NCBI GenBank assembly: GCA_964059195.1 | Contig: CAXKWD010000006.1 | Location: 174,652,825-174,716,824 of the forward strand | DNA length: 64,000 nt | Origin: Ectobius pallidus | Taxonomy: Eukaryota > Arthropoda > Insecta > Blattodea > Ectobiidae | Reading direction: 5' to 3' | Shown here: in pieces, positions 42,792-53,475 of the stretch | Layout: each line of letters starts with the position of its first letter | Numbering within the stretch: position 1 is the stretch's first letter | The notes under the pieces: generated by a model | What the model was told of the DNA's origin: nothing | Database searches by the model: none | What the model saw: only the letters and a program-made list of their open reading frames with translations | Translations under genes and position numbers: made by a program

Positions 42792-44615
42792 TTATTTCTG
42801 TCCTATATGGGTAAGCAGATGAGATTTGAGACCATGTTTATGAGAAAATGTTTTCTTACAGACATCACATATAAATTTTCTCTCTCCTGTATGAGTAAGT
42901 AGATGACGTTTGAGATGACTATTTCGAGCAAAAGTTTTATTACAGATATCGCACACAAACGGTTTCTCTCCTGTATGACTAAGCAGATGTCTTTTGAGAT
43001 CACAACTTTTAGAAAATGCTTTATTACAGACATCACACTTAAATTTTTTCTCTCCTGTATGAGTAAGCAGATGAGATTTGAGATTACCACTTTGAAAAAA
43101 CTTTTTGTTACAAACATTACACTTGAATGCTTTCTCTCCAGTATGAGTAAGCAGATGAGATTTGAGACAATGTTTATGAGAAAATGTTTTATTACAGAAA
43201 TCACACTTAAATGCTTTCTCTCCTGTATGAGTAAGCAGATGTTTTTTGAGATCACAACTTTTAGAAAATGCTTCATTACAGACTTCACACTTCAATTTTT
43301 TTTCTCCTGTGTGAGTAAGCAGATGAGATTTGAGATCACCACTTTGAAAAAACTTTTTGTTACAAACATTAGAGTTGAATGCTTTCTCTCGTGTATGAGT
43401 ACGCAGATGATTTTTGAGATAACTATTTTGAGAAAATGTTTTGATACACACATCACACTTAAATTTTTTCTCTCCTATATGAGTAAGCAGATGAGATTTG
43501 AGACCATGTTTATGAGAAAACGTTTTGTTACAGACATCACAATTAAATTTTCTTTCTCCTGTATGAGTAAGCAGATGAGTTTTGAGAGTAGACCGCTGTG
43601 TAAAAGTTTTGTTACAGACATCACACTTGAACGCTTTCACTCCTGTATGAGTAAGCAGATGAGTTTTGAGATTAACCCGCATTGAAAATGTTTTGTTACA
43701 GACATCACACTTAAATTTTCTCTCTCCTGTATGAGTAAGCAGATGAGATTTGAGATGACTGTTTTGAAGAAACTTTTTGTTACAAACATCACACTTGAAT
43801 GCTTTCTCTCCTGTATGAGTAAGCAGATGAGTTTTGAGATAACCATTTTGAGAAAATGTTTTGTTACACACATCACACTTAAATTTTTTCTCTCCTAAAT
43901 GAGTAAGCAGATGAGATTTGAGACTATGTTTATGAGAAAATGTTTTATTACAAACATCACACTTAAACGTTTTCTCTCCTGTATGACTAAGCAGATGTCT
44001 TTTAAGATGACTATTTCGAGCAAATGTTTTATTGCAGACATCACACTTAAACGGTTTCTCTCCTGTATGACTAAGCAGATGTCTTTTGAGATCAAACCTT
44101 TTAGAAAATGCTTTATTACAGACATCACACTTGAAAGCTTTATTTTTTCTGTTGTTGAGCAGAATGGTGTCGGTATTATCTCTTAGCGAAGTTGCCGTAT
44201 TTTCAATTTTAGTTTGAAACGTCTTTACCAAATCAAAGGTTACAGGTTTACTCTCATGTTCACCAGTAAGCTCAAACTCTTCCTCATTTCCGCTGCACGA
44301 TGTCAGTGTCTCTAACATCACAACACATGGCTTTATATTCTCTGTTTTAATTTGTCGTGTCTCTACTAAATTGAAGGTTATGGGTTTAGCCTCACACTTA
44401 AGGCTAGGCGCATATTGGGGCGCGATTGACGCGTGTGACGCGACGTGGCACAGTGCGAGTTTTTGTAACATACTTAAAATGAATGGGTTAGCGCAAATTG
44501 ACAACGCGTCGCTATTCAGCGCGAATCGTGTGATACTACAGACGTGTGGCACAGTAGCAGAGCCACAGTTTCTCGCGCCACACGGCACACGTGCCTTTTG
44601 TTCTCTGACTGTCAC
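42792..44615 (-). CDS. C2H2 zinc-finger protein 2 (16 fingers), N-terminus replaced by transposon sequence
   Basis: The 607-codon frame carries 16 C2H2 units from C163. The tenth has Ser in place of the first Cys (residue 415) and should not bind zinc. Fingers 1-3 and 14-16 are near copies, showing past internal duplication. Residues 72-160 match the N-terminal domain of genes 1 and 3 (SLKCEAKPITFNLVETRQIK...), but residues 1-71 are read from the inserted Harbinger-like element (junction at 44401/44402). The original first exon part is stranded at 47050-47140. If expressed, the protein would start in the transposon or need splicing across 2.65 kb. It may equally be a pseudogene. The C-terminus is cut by a nonsense change. 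Confidence 0.7.
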   Translation of the reverse strand: MTVREQKARVPCGARNCGSATVPHVCSITRFALNSDALSICANPFILSMLQKLALCHVASHASIAPQYAPSLKCEAKPITFNLVETRQIKTENIKPCVVMLETLTSCSGNEEEFELTGEHESKPVTFDLVKTFQTKIENTATSLRDNTDTILLNNRKNKAFKCDVCNKAFSKRFDLKRHLLSHTGEKPFKCDVCNKTFARNSHLKRHLLSHTGEKTFKCDVCNKTFSHKHSLKSHLLTHLGEKKFKCDVCNKTFSQNGYLKTHLLTHTGEKAFKCDVCNKKFLQNSHLKSHLLTHTGERKFKCDVCNKTFSMRVNLKTHLLTHTGVKAFKCDVCNKTFTQRSTLKTHLLTHTGERKFNCDVCNKTFSHKHGLKSHLLTHIGEKKFKCDVCIKTFSQNSYLKNHLRTHTREKAFNSNVCNKKFFQSGDLKSHLLTHTGEKKLKCEVCNEAFSKSCDLKKHLLTHTGEKAFKCDFCNKTFSHKHCLKSHLLTHTGEKAFKCNVCNKKFFQSGNLKSHLLTHTGEKKFKCDVCNKAFSKSCDLKRHLLSHTGEKPFVCDICNKTFARNSHLKRHLLTHTGERKFICDVCKKTFSHKHGLKSHLLTHIGQK

Positions 44616-44702
44616 TCAAAGGTTTTGGTGTCCGGTTGTGCATTTTTCCTTTATTCCATTAACAAAAACATTTTTTTATTTACGATGTTGGTCGAGTAAA
44701 AG

Positions 44703-44831
44703 CTGACAGAGGCGGTAAGGAAACACCCAGAGCTGTACGACACAAACAGTCCAAATTACATGAAAGCTATATTGAAAACAAGAATTTGGACGGACATCGC
44801 AAAGGAGCTGAACTTGAAAGACGCTAAGTAA
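44703..44831 (+). pseudogene. MADF domain remnant of the Harbinger-like element
   Basis: Forty-two codons read LTEAVRKHPELYDTNSPNY followed by ILKTRIWTDIAKELNLKDAK, the first helices of a MADF (Myb/SANT-like) domain. An in-frame TAA lies two codons upstream and another directly after the block, where GTAAAT could be a splice donor. The second half of the domain is not found nearby. Confidence 0.7.
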
Positions 44832-45469
44832 ATATACTTATTGAACCATTTTATAATTAATGTCTACTATTTTAACCTTTATAACACATTTCATATCCTA
44901 CAATCCTTCTAATTTTACTCTGTGCTTGTAGATTTTTCCTAGTTGACTCACCCACAAACAAATCATATGTAATTTAGAATCGATCATTTTAACTAAGTTC
45001 TATATGTGCTAGCAGAATGTATCAGAAAATAGAATTGCAGTATAATTATTAATAACACAATGTTTAATAACAAGATTTTGAGGGGAAAATATTTAGAAAT
45101 GAATTGGGTAAACAAACCAATGAACGAGGTAACCTGTTCCAAGCACCGTATTCCCAGAATCCAACATCAGTAACCGCTTAACTTGAGGATTCTCTACTTT
45201 CCTTTTTATATTCCCTCTTGTACCGCAATCTCTAAATTAATTTAAAAACACACCCATAAATCAGGGTTCAAATCAAACATTTTACGAGTAGGGGGAATTA
45301 ATATGGGTCCAAATTTATTCATGTTATTAACAGAACATCCACTCTCTATACTCGACAGACTACCACGGAACACCAATCGCTATCACTATTGCACTCATTG
45401 TCATCAGGGTAGCCAGGTTTTTCTACACCACTATAGGTAATTGCAGAACAAATAAATAGTGCAAAATTA

Positions 45470-45660
45470 TGTTGCACAAACTTTCTCGCATCTCGTACGT
45501 GTTAAAGGCTAGCACAGAAAAAAAGTAAATTAAACAGACAAATTTTATTTATTACATTTTCATAAAACTAACAAGTATCTAGAGCGGAAAGTATCAGGGT
45601 CGATCTTTATGTCCAATGCTTTTAACGTGAAATAATAATAATAAATTAGTAATAATAATA
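45470..45660. repeat. Dispersed repeat, copy 2
   Basis: Near-identical to 32,280-32,470, with the same AAT-rich end, here inside the Harbinger-like element. Confidence 0.8.
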
Positions 45661-46199
45661 ATAACAACAACAATCGGTAGTTTTAAATTATTAGTAAGTT
45701 ATGACTTTCGAATGACCATTTATCAAAGAAAAAATCCCAATAACCATTGTCATACGAAAAATCGGCACACCCGGATTGCCACAGCACATTCTTCAACCGT
45801 CCTGTTGCCCGGCAAGAAGAAACAAACACCAAGCTGTAATATAAACCGTCCACTGTCATGCTTCTGTTTACTCCATGCATATCAGTGCTTGTTAGATAAA
45901 TATTGCTACGCATTGTGCTTGTGCACATCAAAAAGCGGCATTATGAAGAAACATAATATGTGCAAGGTTAATTCAATTCTGATGCTATCTTCTATCTCAT
46001 GAATTTTTAAACACAGAATCTATTCAAGGAGGAAGAAAGTGTGCCTATAACTTAGGCCTAAATTCAAAATTTCTACAAAGGTATTACGTATGTGAGGGAG
46101 AATACTTCTTTTCTTTTTCTAGATCGTCTTAGCCTATGTTCTGTTTAGAGCACTCCATAGCAAAATATCCGCGATTTCGTAAAATAAAACAGCATCAAC

Positions 46200-46839
46200 C
46201 AGGGCCGTAGCTAGGCGCTGGCGACATGTGCCCCCGCCAAGGGCTCAGGTACAAAGAAGGCTCAAAACGAACCATGAAAAATTCAGTCTTTTTTTAGACC
46301 GGTGCAATTTATCAAGCAATGAACATTCCACGTTAATGGAAGAAATCTTTCAGGTTATTAAAAATTATCTGTAGTATTATGCAGTCAAGCAACGTTCTTT
46401 AATTAACAAGTTTTTTATTGACAGAGTATGATAACATAAATCATGAACAGTATGGAAAGATATAACAATAAAAATTAAAATGTACATTATTATTGAGATG
46501 AAAGTGGTTCAACTATTCGACAAAAAATACTTTTTACCTATTAATGTGTTAAACATTTTAGTAGGCCTCAGGCCTATTATGCAATTTACTTTTGTTACTA
46601 GATTTTATTATTTAATTCTATTTTAAGAAGTTCAATCGTCTGAAAATCAGGTGTTAGTACCTTGAAAGTCCAACACTTAGTTCATTTTGAAATTGAGGTT
46701 TAGGTTTTCTTTGATAATAACATAATAAAATAATAAACAATTTTACAGAAATTTTAAAAAATTGTTCAGACCCCCAGTATTGGAGGGCGCAGATTTGTCA
46801 AACTGGCCAAGAGCGCAGAAGGATCTTGCTAAGGCCCTG
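46200..46839. mobile_element. Non-autonomous hAT-like element nested in the Harbinger-like element
   Basis: Ends CAGGGCCGTAGC and (reversed) CAGGGCCTTAGC are flanked by GCATCAAC and GCGTCAAC (7 of 8 identical; 46192-46199, 46840-46847). AT-rich interior without coding sequence. Confidence 0.82.
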
Positions 46840-47049
46840 GCGTCAACATAGCAATATACCTCATGGGATTGACCATAACCACAAACAACTGACAGTCGTC
46901 AGTCAGCTGACATGCGCACGCATCAGATGGGCGAGAGAACTGCGTTGCAATATGCGTTCCCCAACGAGACGCGTTTGGCGTGATCGGGCCATGCCGCTCG
47001 CATCATGTCATCTCATACGTGTCAAACGCGCCCCAATATGCGCCTAGCC

Positions 47050-47140
47050 TAACAGTCTGTTCGCGTTTTACACATCTCGATGGGAAGTCTTCTTGTTTTA
47101 TTTCTCTTTCTTCATGTTGTAATGTTACCACAGTCTCCAT
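47050..47140 (-). pseudogene. Stranded original N-terminus of zinc-finger gene 2
   Basis: Read on the minus strand from ATG at 47140 this encodes METVVTLQHEEREIKQEDFP then SRCVKREQTV. It is collinear with residues 1-29 of genes 1 and 3 and includes the IKQED SUMO-type site. The frame would run straight into KCEAKP... of gene 2 if the 2.65-kb insertion and one TAA were absent. The flank upstream (47141-47215) matches that of the sister genes. Confidence 0.88.
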
Positions 47141-47742
47141 CGTGTGAGGTGTTGACCTAGATACGATTTATTTCAAATCCACACGTATCAGTAATAGCAC
47201 GGGCAACGGAAGGTAGGAACTTTTTTTTCCTATTCTTGTTGCAACATTCTACATTTGTACATATATTAATATTTTAAATTATACTGAACGAAATGCTAGA
47301 TTGTAAACAGAAGTTGTTCTATAATGTTTACATTTGACTTCAGTAGGCAATGATCATCATAGTATACCTTATCTCATGGACCGTGTTCTACATTTTCCGC
47401 CCTGTAATTGTTTTAGGGGTGACTATATTTAAAATGCTAATTAAAAAATAATTTTCCCCATGTTGCTTAGAAAGGAAAGAAATATGAGCCAGAATCATGA
47501 ACAGAACCTACATTACAAGTGGGGAAAATCAGCATTTGCCGAATGCCGTAAACCTAAAGACCGGCAAATTATATATATATATATATATAACTTTGTCAAT
47601 TGAAAAAACAATACTTAAACTTTAAACAATGGTAAAATGTTAGATGAAGTTTTAGATTCTCATTGTAAACTATAAATAAGACAATAGAATATGTCTTTTC
47701 ATCTAATAATGTTGCTTTTCACATATGTTCATGAACATAATA
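47141..47742. other. Upstream flank of zinc-finger gene 2; non-coding
   Basis: About 75 bp shared with the flanks of the other two zinc-finger genes, then unassigned AT-rich DNA with a TA run at 47,569-47,588. Confidence 0.5.
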
Positions 47743-48144
47743 TAGTCCAGTTATTCATTGGAGGGCCAGGCGGCTTCATAGAGATAAACCATTAAATCGG
47801 TGTTTATTTGATCTGACTATATCGGGCTTGGTTTCCGCTTTCCAAAACAAAAGCAACGTTGCAATATTCTCTCATTATTATCACTGACCTCAGTTCTTCC
47901 CTCACTTTAATCAATTCACATGTGTTACCGTTCACTGCCTAACTAGATCTTGCAACCTCGCGTTCCACTCCACATGGAGTTGACGAGTAACTGTCATATC
48001 TGTCACAGGACATTCTTAGATTTTGATTGGCTGGGGTAACTAGCTGATTGGTGCGGTAAAACAAAGAACATGGGTTGAGCTGTCGGCAAACTTTTCCTCC
48101 TAACGAAAGGAAGCCGCCTGGCCATGCAATGAATAACCAGAGAA
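47743..48144. mobile_element. MITE, copy 1 (about 400 bp)
   Basis: Terminal inverted repeats of about 35 bp (GTTATTCATTGGAGGGCCAG left; GTTATTCATTGCATGGCCAG from the right) lie in the frame TA|TAGTCC...AGAA|TA. About 90% alike to 51522-51920, sharing 'caaaagcaacgttgcaatat' and 'cctcctaacgaaaggaagcc'. Non-coding. A TA duplication is suggested by both copies, but the superfamily is not settled. Confidence 0.82.
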
Positions 48145-48324
48145 TACTAGAAATAGGAAAGATTTACATTGACCGGTTAATGCATTACAACTTTTTCAGA
48201 ATGGTGCTTATTACTCCGCAATACAGATGTAAAATAAGGTTCCAAACAACATTAAATTATTATGTATTCAAAGAAAAAGCAAATCTTTCAAAGGATCTCT
48301 CAAGAAATTTTTAATGACTCACAC

Positions 48325-49300
48325 CTTCTATATTAATAAAAGGAAGTGTCTGTCTTCCTCCGTCTGTCTGTCTGTCCGCGATGCCCAGCGAACTCTACTG
48401 AACGCAGAGATCTGAAAGTTTAAACATAATGGACTAGAGGGTCGGGATGTGCACCTCGAAGCCGGAATTTTAATTTTAGCTTTCCTTAGCGAGTTATGAG
48501 TGAAAAACGGGCAGAAAACCTGCATTTTTTGCGTCAGTATTCAGTAATATATTTCGATGTCAAATCAATTACAGTTGGCTTTGGCTATTTTTGTCATAAC
48601 TTGGAAACGAAACTTTCGCGATTGCTTGAATGCTGTAGCTCACGCTGGTCGATTCATTTGTTTTTAATATCAAGGCACGCAGACATATGAAATTTTCAAC
48701 CTACACCGAAGAGGATTATTATTATTATTATTATAAGTGGGATAATCAATATAGGCCTAAATATGGTCAAACGTTGTTCGATTTGGACGAAACTCACTAT
48801 ACAGGGAGTTTCCTGGGCCAAGGACCTCGAATTTGAGATCGCTTTTACCAGGCGACGCTATCTAATCGTGGTATGTAATTCACGTGATTTAGGTGTTAAT
48901 AAATATAATGATTGAACTATTATGCTCTTAATATTTAATTTTTGAAATAATTATCGCGGCGATCGCTTGATTTTGAAAGTCCATCCTGGACTATTCATTT
49001 GTTTAGAATATCAAGGACCGCAGACGTATGAAATTTTCAACATAGACGGAAGAGGGATATTCAATATAGGCCTAAATATGGTCAAACGTTGTTCGATTTG
49101 GACGAAACCCACTATACAGGGGCTTTCTGGGCCAAGGACCTCGAATCTGAGGTCCTTTTTACCAGGCGACGCTATCTAATCGTGGTATGTAATTCACGTG
49201 ATTTAGGTGTTAATAAATATAATGATTTAACTATTATGCTCTTAATTTTTAATTTTTAAAATAATTATCGCGGGCGAAGCCGCTGGCACATGCTAATATA
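48325..49300. repeat. Dispersed repeat with internal ~315-340-bp tandem duplication
   Basis: Opens 'tatattaataaaaggaagtg' plus a CTGTC run and closes 'cgcgggcgaagccgctggca'. Inside, a unit (attcatttgttt..., tatcaagg..cgcagac.tatg, ...ttcgatttggacgaaac, ...aggcgacgctatctaatcgt) occurs twice (about 48,652 and 48,993). A reverse-orientation relative lies at 52,785-53,475. Family not identified; frames inside are not convincing. Confidence 0.7.
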
Positions 49301-50317
49301 CAATATGGATGAGTATTTCCAGTTTGAATAAGTTTACAGTGTAGTATATTATATATGATTATTTATTACTTGTTTGTATATTGTAATCTGACGTGTTCTA
49401 TATCTTTGAGTCCCACTCAACACAGGATCTACAGAACGAGATAACTACATCTACATCTACATACGTCGCCATTAGGAAAATTCAGGAAAACATGGTAGGC
49501 CTAGAATTAAAATGGGAAACCCTCGATCTTACCCTTATGACATGAGGGATGGCATAAATACAATCTTGAGCAGAGGGGGATGGATTTTTGTAGCTATACA
49601 TAGGCCTTTATGACCAAAGGTAAATGTTGGGGGCCGAGAACAAGGGCGCCCATATTTTCTAGAGGATGGCCAATTTTTTAAAGTAATTAATTTTTTGTCG
49701 CTTTAAATTCTTGGGCCACTTTGTAACATTATATTAAAAATGCAACAATGACATGACCAGAAAATAATTTCGGGAGGGTCAAAAGTTCCGTGGGGTTTGG
49801 GGGTATGGAATGCCGCCCCCGAAAATTTCTTAAATGTTGAACTAACGAAAATCACATTTTACGCTATTTTAGCACTGAAAAGCTAGTTAGGAAATTTGTT
49901 TACCTTACTCTAAGATATGCCAACGTAAACAAGAAATCGTTACTATAACACATTACTATTTATAAGAAAAGTTAAATAGCAAATGGAACAATGAAAATAA
50001 TAGCCTACTCCTTATGTTACGAAAACAAAATAATTGCTATTTCCTATTTGACACACCTACAAAACTTGTAATATTTAATGCTTTTTTTAATACAAAAAAG
50101 AATGTTAGGTTTTGAGTTTAACGTCCCCGGACCCCCTTTCCTAATCCACTGTGGCTTATGCTTCCATGTTGCCGATTTGGTAAAACTTCTGAAAACTTTT
50201 TATGTCTCTACTGACTTAAATATAATTGTCCTAACTATAGAAAGAATAGAAAAAAACACCTGACTATAATTATTAATATACATTTTTTCCTTTCCTTTCC
50301 CTGAGAGCTGGGAGGGG
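49301..50317. other. Unassigned non-coding stretch
   Basis: AT-rich DNA with G-rich islands near 49,630-49,690 and 49,770-49,840 that resemble degenerate transposon ends, but no matching termini were found. No coding region is supported. Confidence 0.4.
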
Positions 50318-50325
50318 GACGCGGC

Positions 50326-50544
50326 CAGTGCCATATTTAAGACTAGGCAGCTGCCTAGGGCGGCAGATTTGAAGGGGCGGCTTTTAAGCTGTTACTGTTT
50401 TTGTAAATGTATTAAACTTTTTATTTTATTCATAACTCTTCAAAATAGTACTAATGTAATGCACAATGAAATAGAAATGAATAACATTGACGACAATACG
50501 CACCTGTTTACTTATTTATTTATTTATTATTATTTATTATTATA

Positions 50545-50606
<62 letters not shown>

Positions 50607-50713
50607 GCCTACTATTTCAGTTACAATAATGCTTATTGTACATTCATGTGGAAATAAGGGGCGAAAATATGTTTCTCTGCCTAGGGGCGCTGAAGTACCT
50701 ACATACACCCCTA
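50326..50713. mobile_element. Small hAT-like element with internal (TTA)n
   Basis: Bounded by the exact octamer GACGCGGC (50318-50325, 50714-50721). The left end is CAGTGCC and the right end reversed is TAGGGGTG. Subterminal 'gcctaggg(g)cg' motifs face each other. It contains an ATT microsatellite (50,518-50,606). The target-site duplication is convincing; the termini are weakly alike. Confidence 0.65.
50518..50606. repeat. (ATT)n microsatellite
   Basis: More than 25 ATT units, nearly pure from 50,548. Confidence 0.93.
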
Positions 50714-50929
50714 GACGCGGCCCCCCATGCCCCATGGCTGAGAATATTTTTCCCCTACTCCCAAGTCGGTCAGTGATGGTGAGAACTTCACAAAGTGTTT
50801 TGAATACCTGCAGGAATATTGGATTGGTAATTAATAGGGGGGAAAAAAAACGAAGTATATTTTGGTCTTAATATGGCAAATAAGATAATGTGAAATTAGG
50901 CTGTTTTTCAAGAAGAAAGAAAGAAAAAA

Positions 50930-51095
50930 GAAAAAGGAATTTAATGAACCGCTGATCAGCAGCTAATTTAAAATAGCTGTGCGTATGGAAAATTAACACA
51001 CCGTTAAATTCTTTCTTTAATTCTCATAAAGGAAGATTAGAAAAAAAGTTTAGTCTTGAAGATGAAATAACTCAGACACTATTGAATATTAATGG
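50930..51095. repeat. Dispersed repeat pair member (other at 55,610-55,790)
   Basis: Shares 'ctgatcagcagctaatt', 'ggcaaattaacag..tgtt' and 'cactattgaatat' with 55,610-55,790 in the same orientation; a shorter piece ('aaaatgtttagtctt.aagatga') recurs at 54,010. Confidence 0.65.
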
Positions 51096-51209
51096 ACTAG
51101 CTTAAAAGGCACGGCGTCGCTCGGGTTTAGTATTTTGTAAATTCGAAAATAACGTATAGGTCCTTATATAGGTATTTATAATTTGAAATGAGGAAGAACG
51201 ACTTATCAC

Positions 51210-52061
51210 CAGGCTTTAAAACTTAGTGCCCGATCGAATATGTTAACAGCAACCGTACTGTACAGACTTTGCTCGGCGTATGCCCTAGCTACCATATGCT
51301 AGTTCACGTGTTAGTAAACAAACCGGATACAGATATAGGAAGACTACAAAATAACTTCTCATTATCTAAACTCTCATTACAAACATGCAAAACGATACTT
51401 TCTCCTGTTTGTGTATAATAGTCCCTCCCAAATGTTTCAATATATTTTTGCGTTTTAGAACACTTTACTTTCGGCATTCCGAACACGTATTATAAATTTA
51501 AACACGCACAATGACAAGGTATAGTGCAGTTACTCATTGGATGGCCAGTCGGCTTCAAAGGTTTCGGTGTTTCTTTATGTTAATTGATCTGACTAAATCG
51601 GTCTTGGGCTTCCGCTATCCAAAACAAAAGCAACGTTGCAATATTCTCTCATTATTATCACTGACCTCAGTTCTTCCCTCACTTTAATCAATTCACATGT
51701 GTTATCGTTTACTGTAACTAGATCTTGCAACCTCGCATTCCACTCCACGTGGAGTTGACGAGTAGCTTTCATATCTGTCGCAGGGCATTCTTAGATTTTG
51801 ATTGGCTGGGGTAACTAGCTGATTGGTGCGGTAAAATTAAAGAACATTGGTTGAGCTGTCGGCAAACTTTTCCTCCTAACGAAAGGAAGCCGCCTGGCCA
51901 TGCAATGAATAACCAGAGTATACACTGTTGACCAATTTGAGAGGCACCGTACTACGACTGTCTTACCAGCCTACGCAATCACCCTCCACCCCCTATACTC
52001 AAGTTGTTGGTAACCGGAATCAACTCCCTCTGTGGGTTCGGGCACTAAGTTTTAAAGCCTG
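51210..52061. mobile_element. hAT element hosting a nested MITE
   Basis: Perfect termini CAGGCTTTAAAACTTAGTGC and the reverse complement ending AAAGCCTG are flanked by the exact octamer CTTATCAC (51202-51209, 52062-52069). The 399-bp MITE at 51522-51920 accounts for almost half of it. The minus-strand 60-codon frame at 51304-51486 is unassigned. Confidence 0.93.
51522..51920. mobile_element. MITE, copy 2, nested in a hAT element
   Basis: Relative of 47743-48144 in the same orientation; flanked by TA (51520-51521, 51921-51922); termini TAGTGCAGTTACTCATTGGA and, from the right, TACTCTGGTTATTCATTGCA. Confidence 0.85.
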
Positions 52062-52392
52062 CTTATCACCAGTGAGGGAAGTGAGGCGGTAAGCGCCGGT
52101 ATGGAATACCGGCACTGGTTTTAATTGTTAAATAGCATACCGTCTCTGAAAATCGATTGCTATTGTTAATGTTCCTTTTAGTCGTAATATAATAATTACT
52201 TTTCATGATTATTCACCAATTCGTACGTTTTCATCACTAGCCATTGTCGCTATAACTTGTGATAATCTTTGTTGCCATCTTAATGAATACACCACTAGAT
52301 TCTATGTTTGAAAAATTTTCTCGGTAACAAAATAGGTCTTAAATACTTATAAAATATCTTTATTGAAATAAATAAACTATACTCAATGGCAC

Positions 52393-52530
52393 TACATCCC
52401 TGAAGGGACTAGGTCTACCATCTGATCGCTGCATCATCTACCATACACAGATGGCAGGATTGGGTATATGTGGTCAGCATGCCGACACCCACTGCTGTTA
52501 TTGGTGGTTTCAGTGATGTGAAATAAATAA
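52393..52530 (-). repeat. SINE body fragment (reverse relative of 26,370-26,660)
   Basis: Carries 'gaccgctgcatca.ctacca' -like text, 'cagatggcaggattggg' and 'tgtggtcagcatg' in the complementary orientation to the body of the tRNA-derived SINE in receptor intron 1. The tRNA-like head is not evident. Confidence 0.7.
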
Positions 52531-52784
52531 AGATCTGTTAATCGACAGTACAAGATGTTCTAGTCTTATGCTGTACTCCCGCTTGGCAATCAACTGTAAA
52601 GCAGGGTTGGTTACTCATGGAGGAAGTTAATTAAAAACACCATACGGGAGGGGATGTGCTTTTTAAATTGAGGTATGTTAGGAAAAAATGTATGGGATAG
52701 TATACCGCCTCTGGATTTTTCCCACTTTCTTCACTGCTTATCACACTCAAACTATTCCCTCAGAAAACGATAAATATAGCTTTT

Positions 52785-53475
52785 TATGGCTTATAGCAGA
52801 TCCCTGCGGCTTCGCCCACGATAATTATTGGGAAGATTAACAATTACGAACAAAATAATTAAAATAATATATTAATTAACACTTAGCACGCGAAACATTT
52901 ATAGGTCTAAACTAAACGATTGAAAGGCCTAATTAATGAAACAGCTATAAATCCTGCTTTGAAGTGAATTCCATGATTAGAAATCGCAGCATGGGAAAAA
53001 TAACCTCATCCGAGTTCCCTGACCCAGAAAACCCCTGCATAGTGAGTTCCGGCGAAATCGAACAATATTTACCCATTTAGGCATATTCTCATTATCCTTC
53101 TTCCGTCTAGGGTAAAAATTCCAGATATCTGCGTGTCTATTATAAACAAATGAATCGACCAACGTGGGCTTACATCATTCAAACGATCGCAATGCTTTTG
53201 TTTCCAAGATATGACAAAAATAGGCAAAGTCAATTGCAACTGATATGACAACTGAAATGTATTTTACTGAGAACTGATGCTTCGAAAGCGCAAAAAATGC
53301 ACGTTTCCCGTTTTTCGCTCATAACTCGCGAACGAAAGCTAAAATTAAAAATGGACTATGCCGGTAACCTTCGCGGGGGTGTACTCAACAATTTCCCAAA
53401 ATTTCATGGCGATCGGATGAATGGTGTAGTAATGCATAAAGGACAGACACACGTACATTCGTGTTTATATAGATA
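52785..53475. repeat. Reverse-orientation relative of the 48,325-49,300 repeat
   Basis: Starts 'cctgcggcttcgcccacgat', contains 'aaaattccagatatctgcgt' and a 'tatttttgtcatatcttgga'-type segment complementary to 48,580-48,610, and ends near 'tcgtgtttatatagatagaa'. Two short minus-strand frames here are not convincing genes. Confidence 0.6.

Larger units (their letters stand above)
44402..47049 (+). mobile_element. PIF/Harbinger-like element inserted in zinc-finger gene 2
   Basis: Termini GGCTAGGCGCATATTGGGGC (44402) and the reverse complement at 47049 are flanked by TAA on both sides (44399-44401, 47050-47052). Removing the element plus one TAA restores the junction seen in genes 1 and 3 (cacact-TAA-cagtctg). 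A 3-bp TWA duplication and GG-starting termini are PIF/Harbinger traits. Near the left end (44703-44829) it encodes a MADF-type DNA-binding domain start (LTEAVRKHPELYD, then TRIWTDIAKEL) followed by a donor-like GTAAAT. This is the accessory protein type of such elements. No DDE transposase is left. It carries a nested hAT element and a dispersed repeat. Confidence 0.88.

Noticed and set aside
42567..44186. Plus-strand 260-codon frame and other frames across zinc-finger gene 2
   Set aside because: Shadow of the finger repeat on the opposite strand (SCMSKQMRFE-type periodic peptide).
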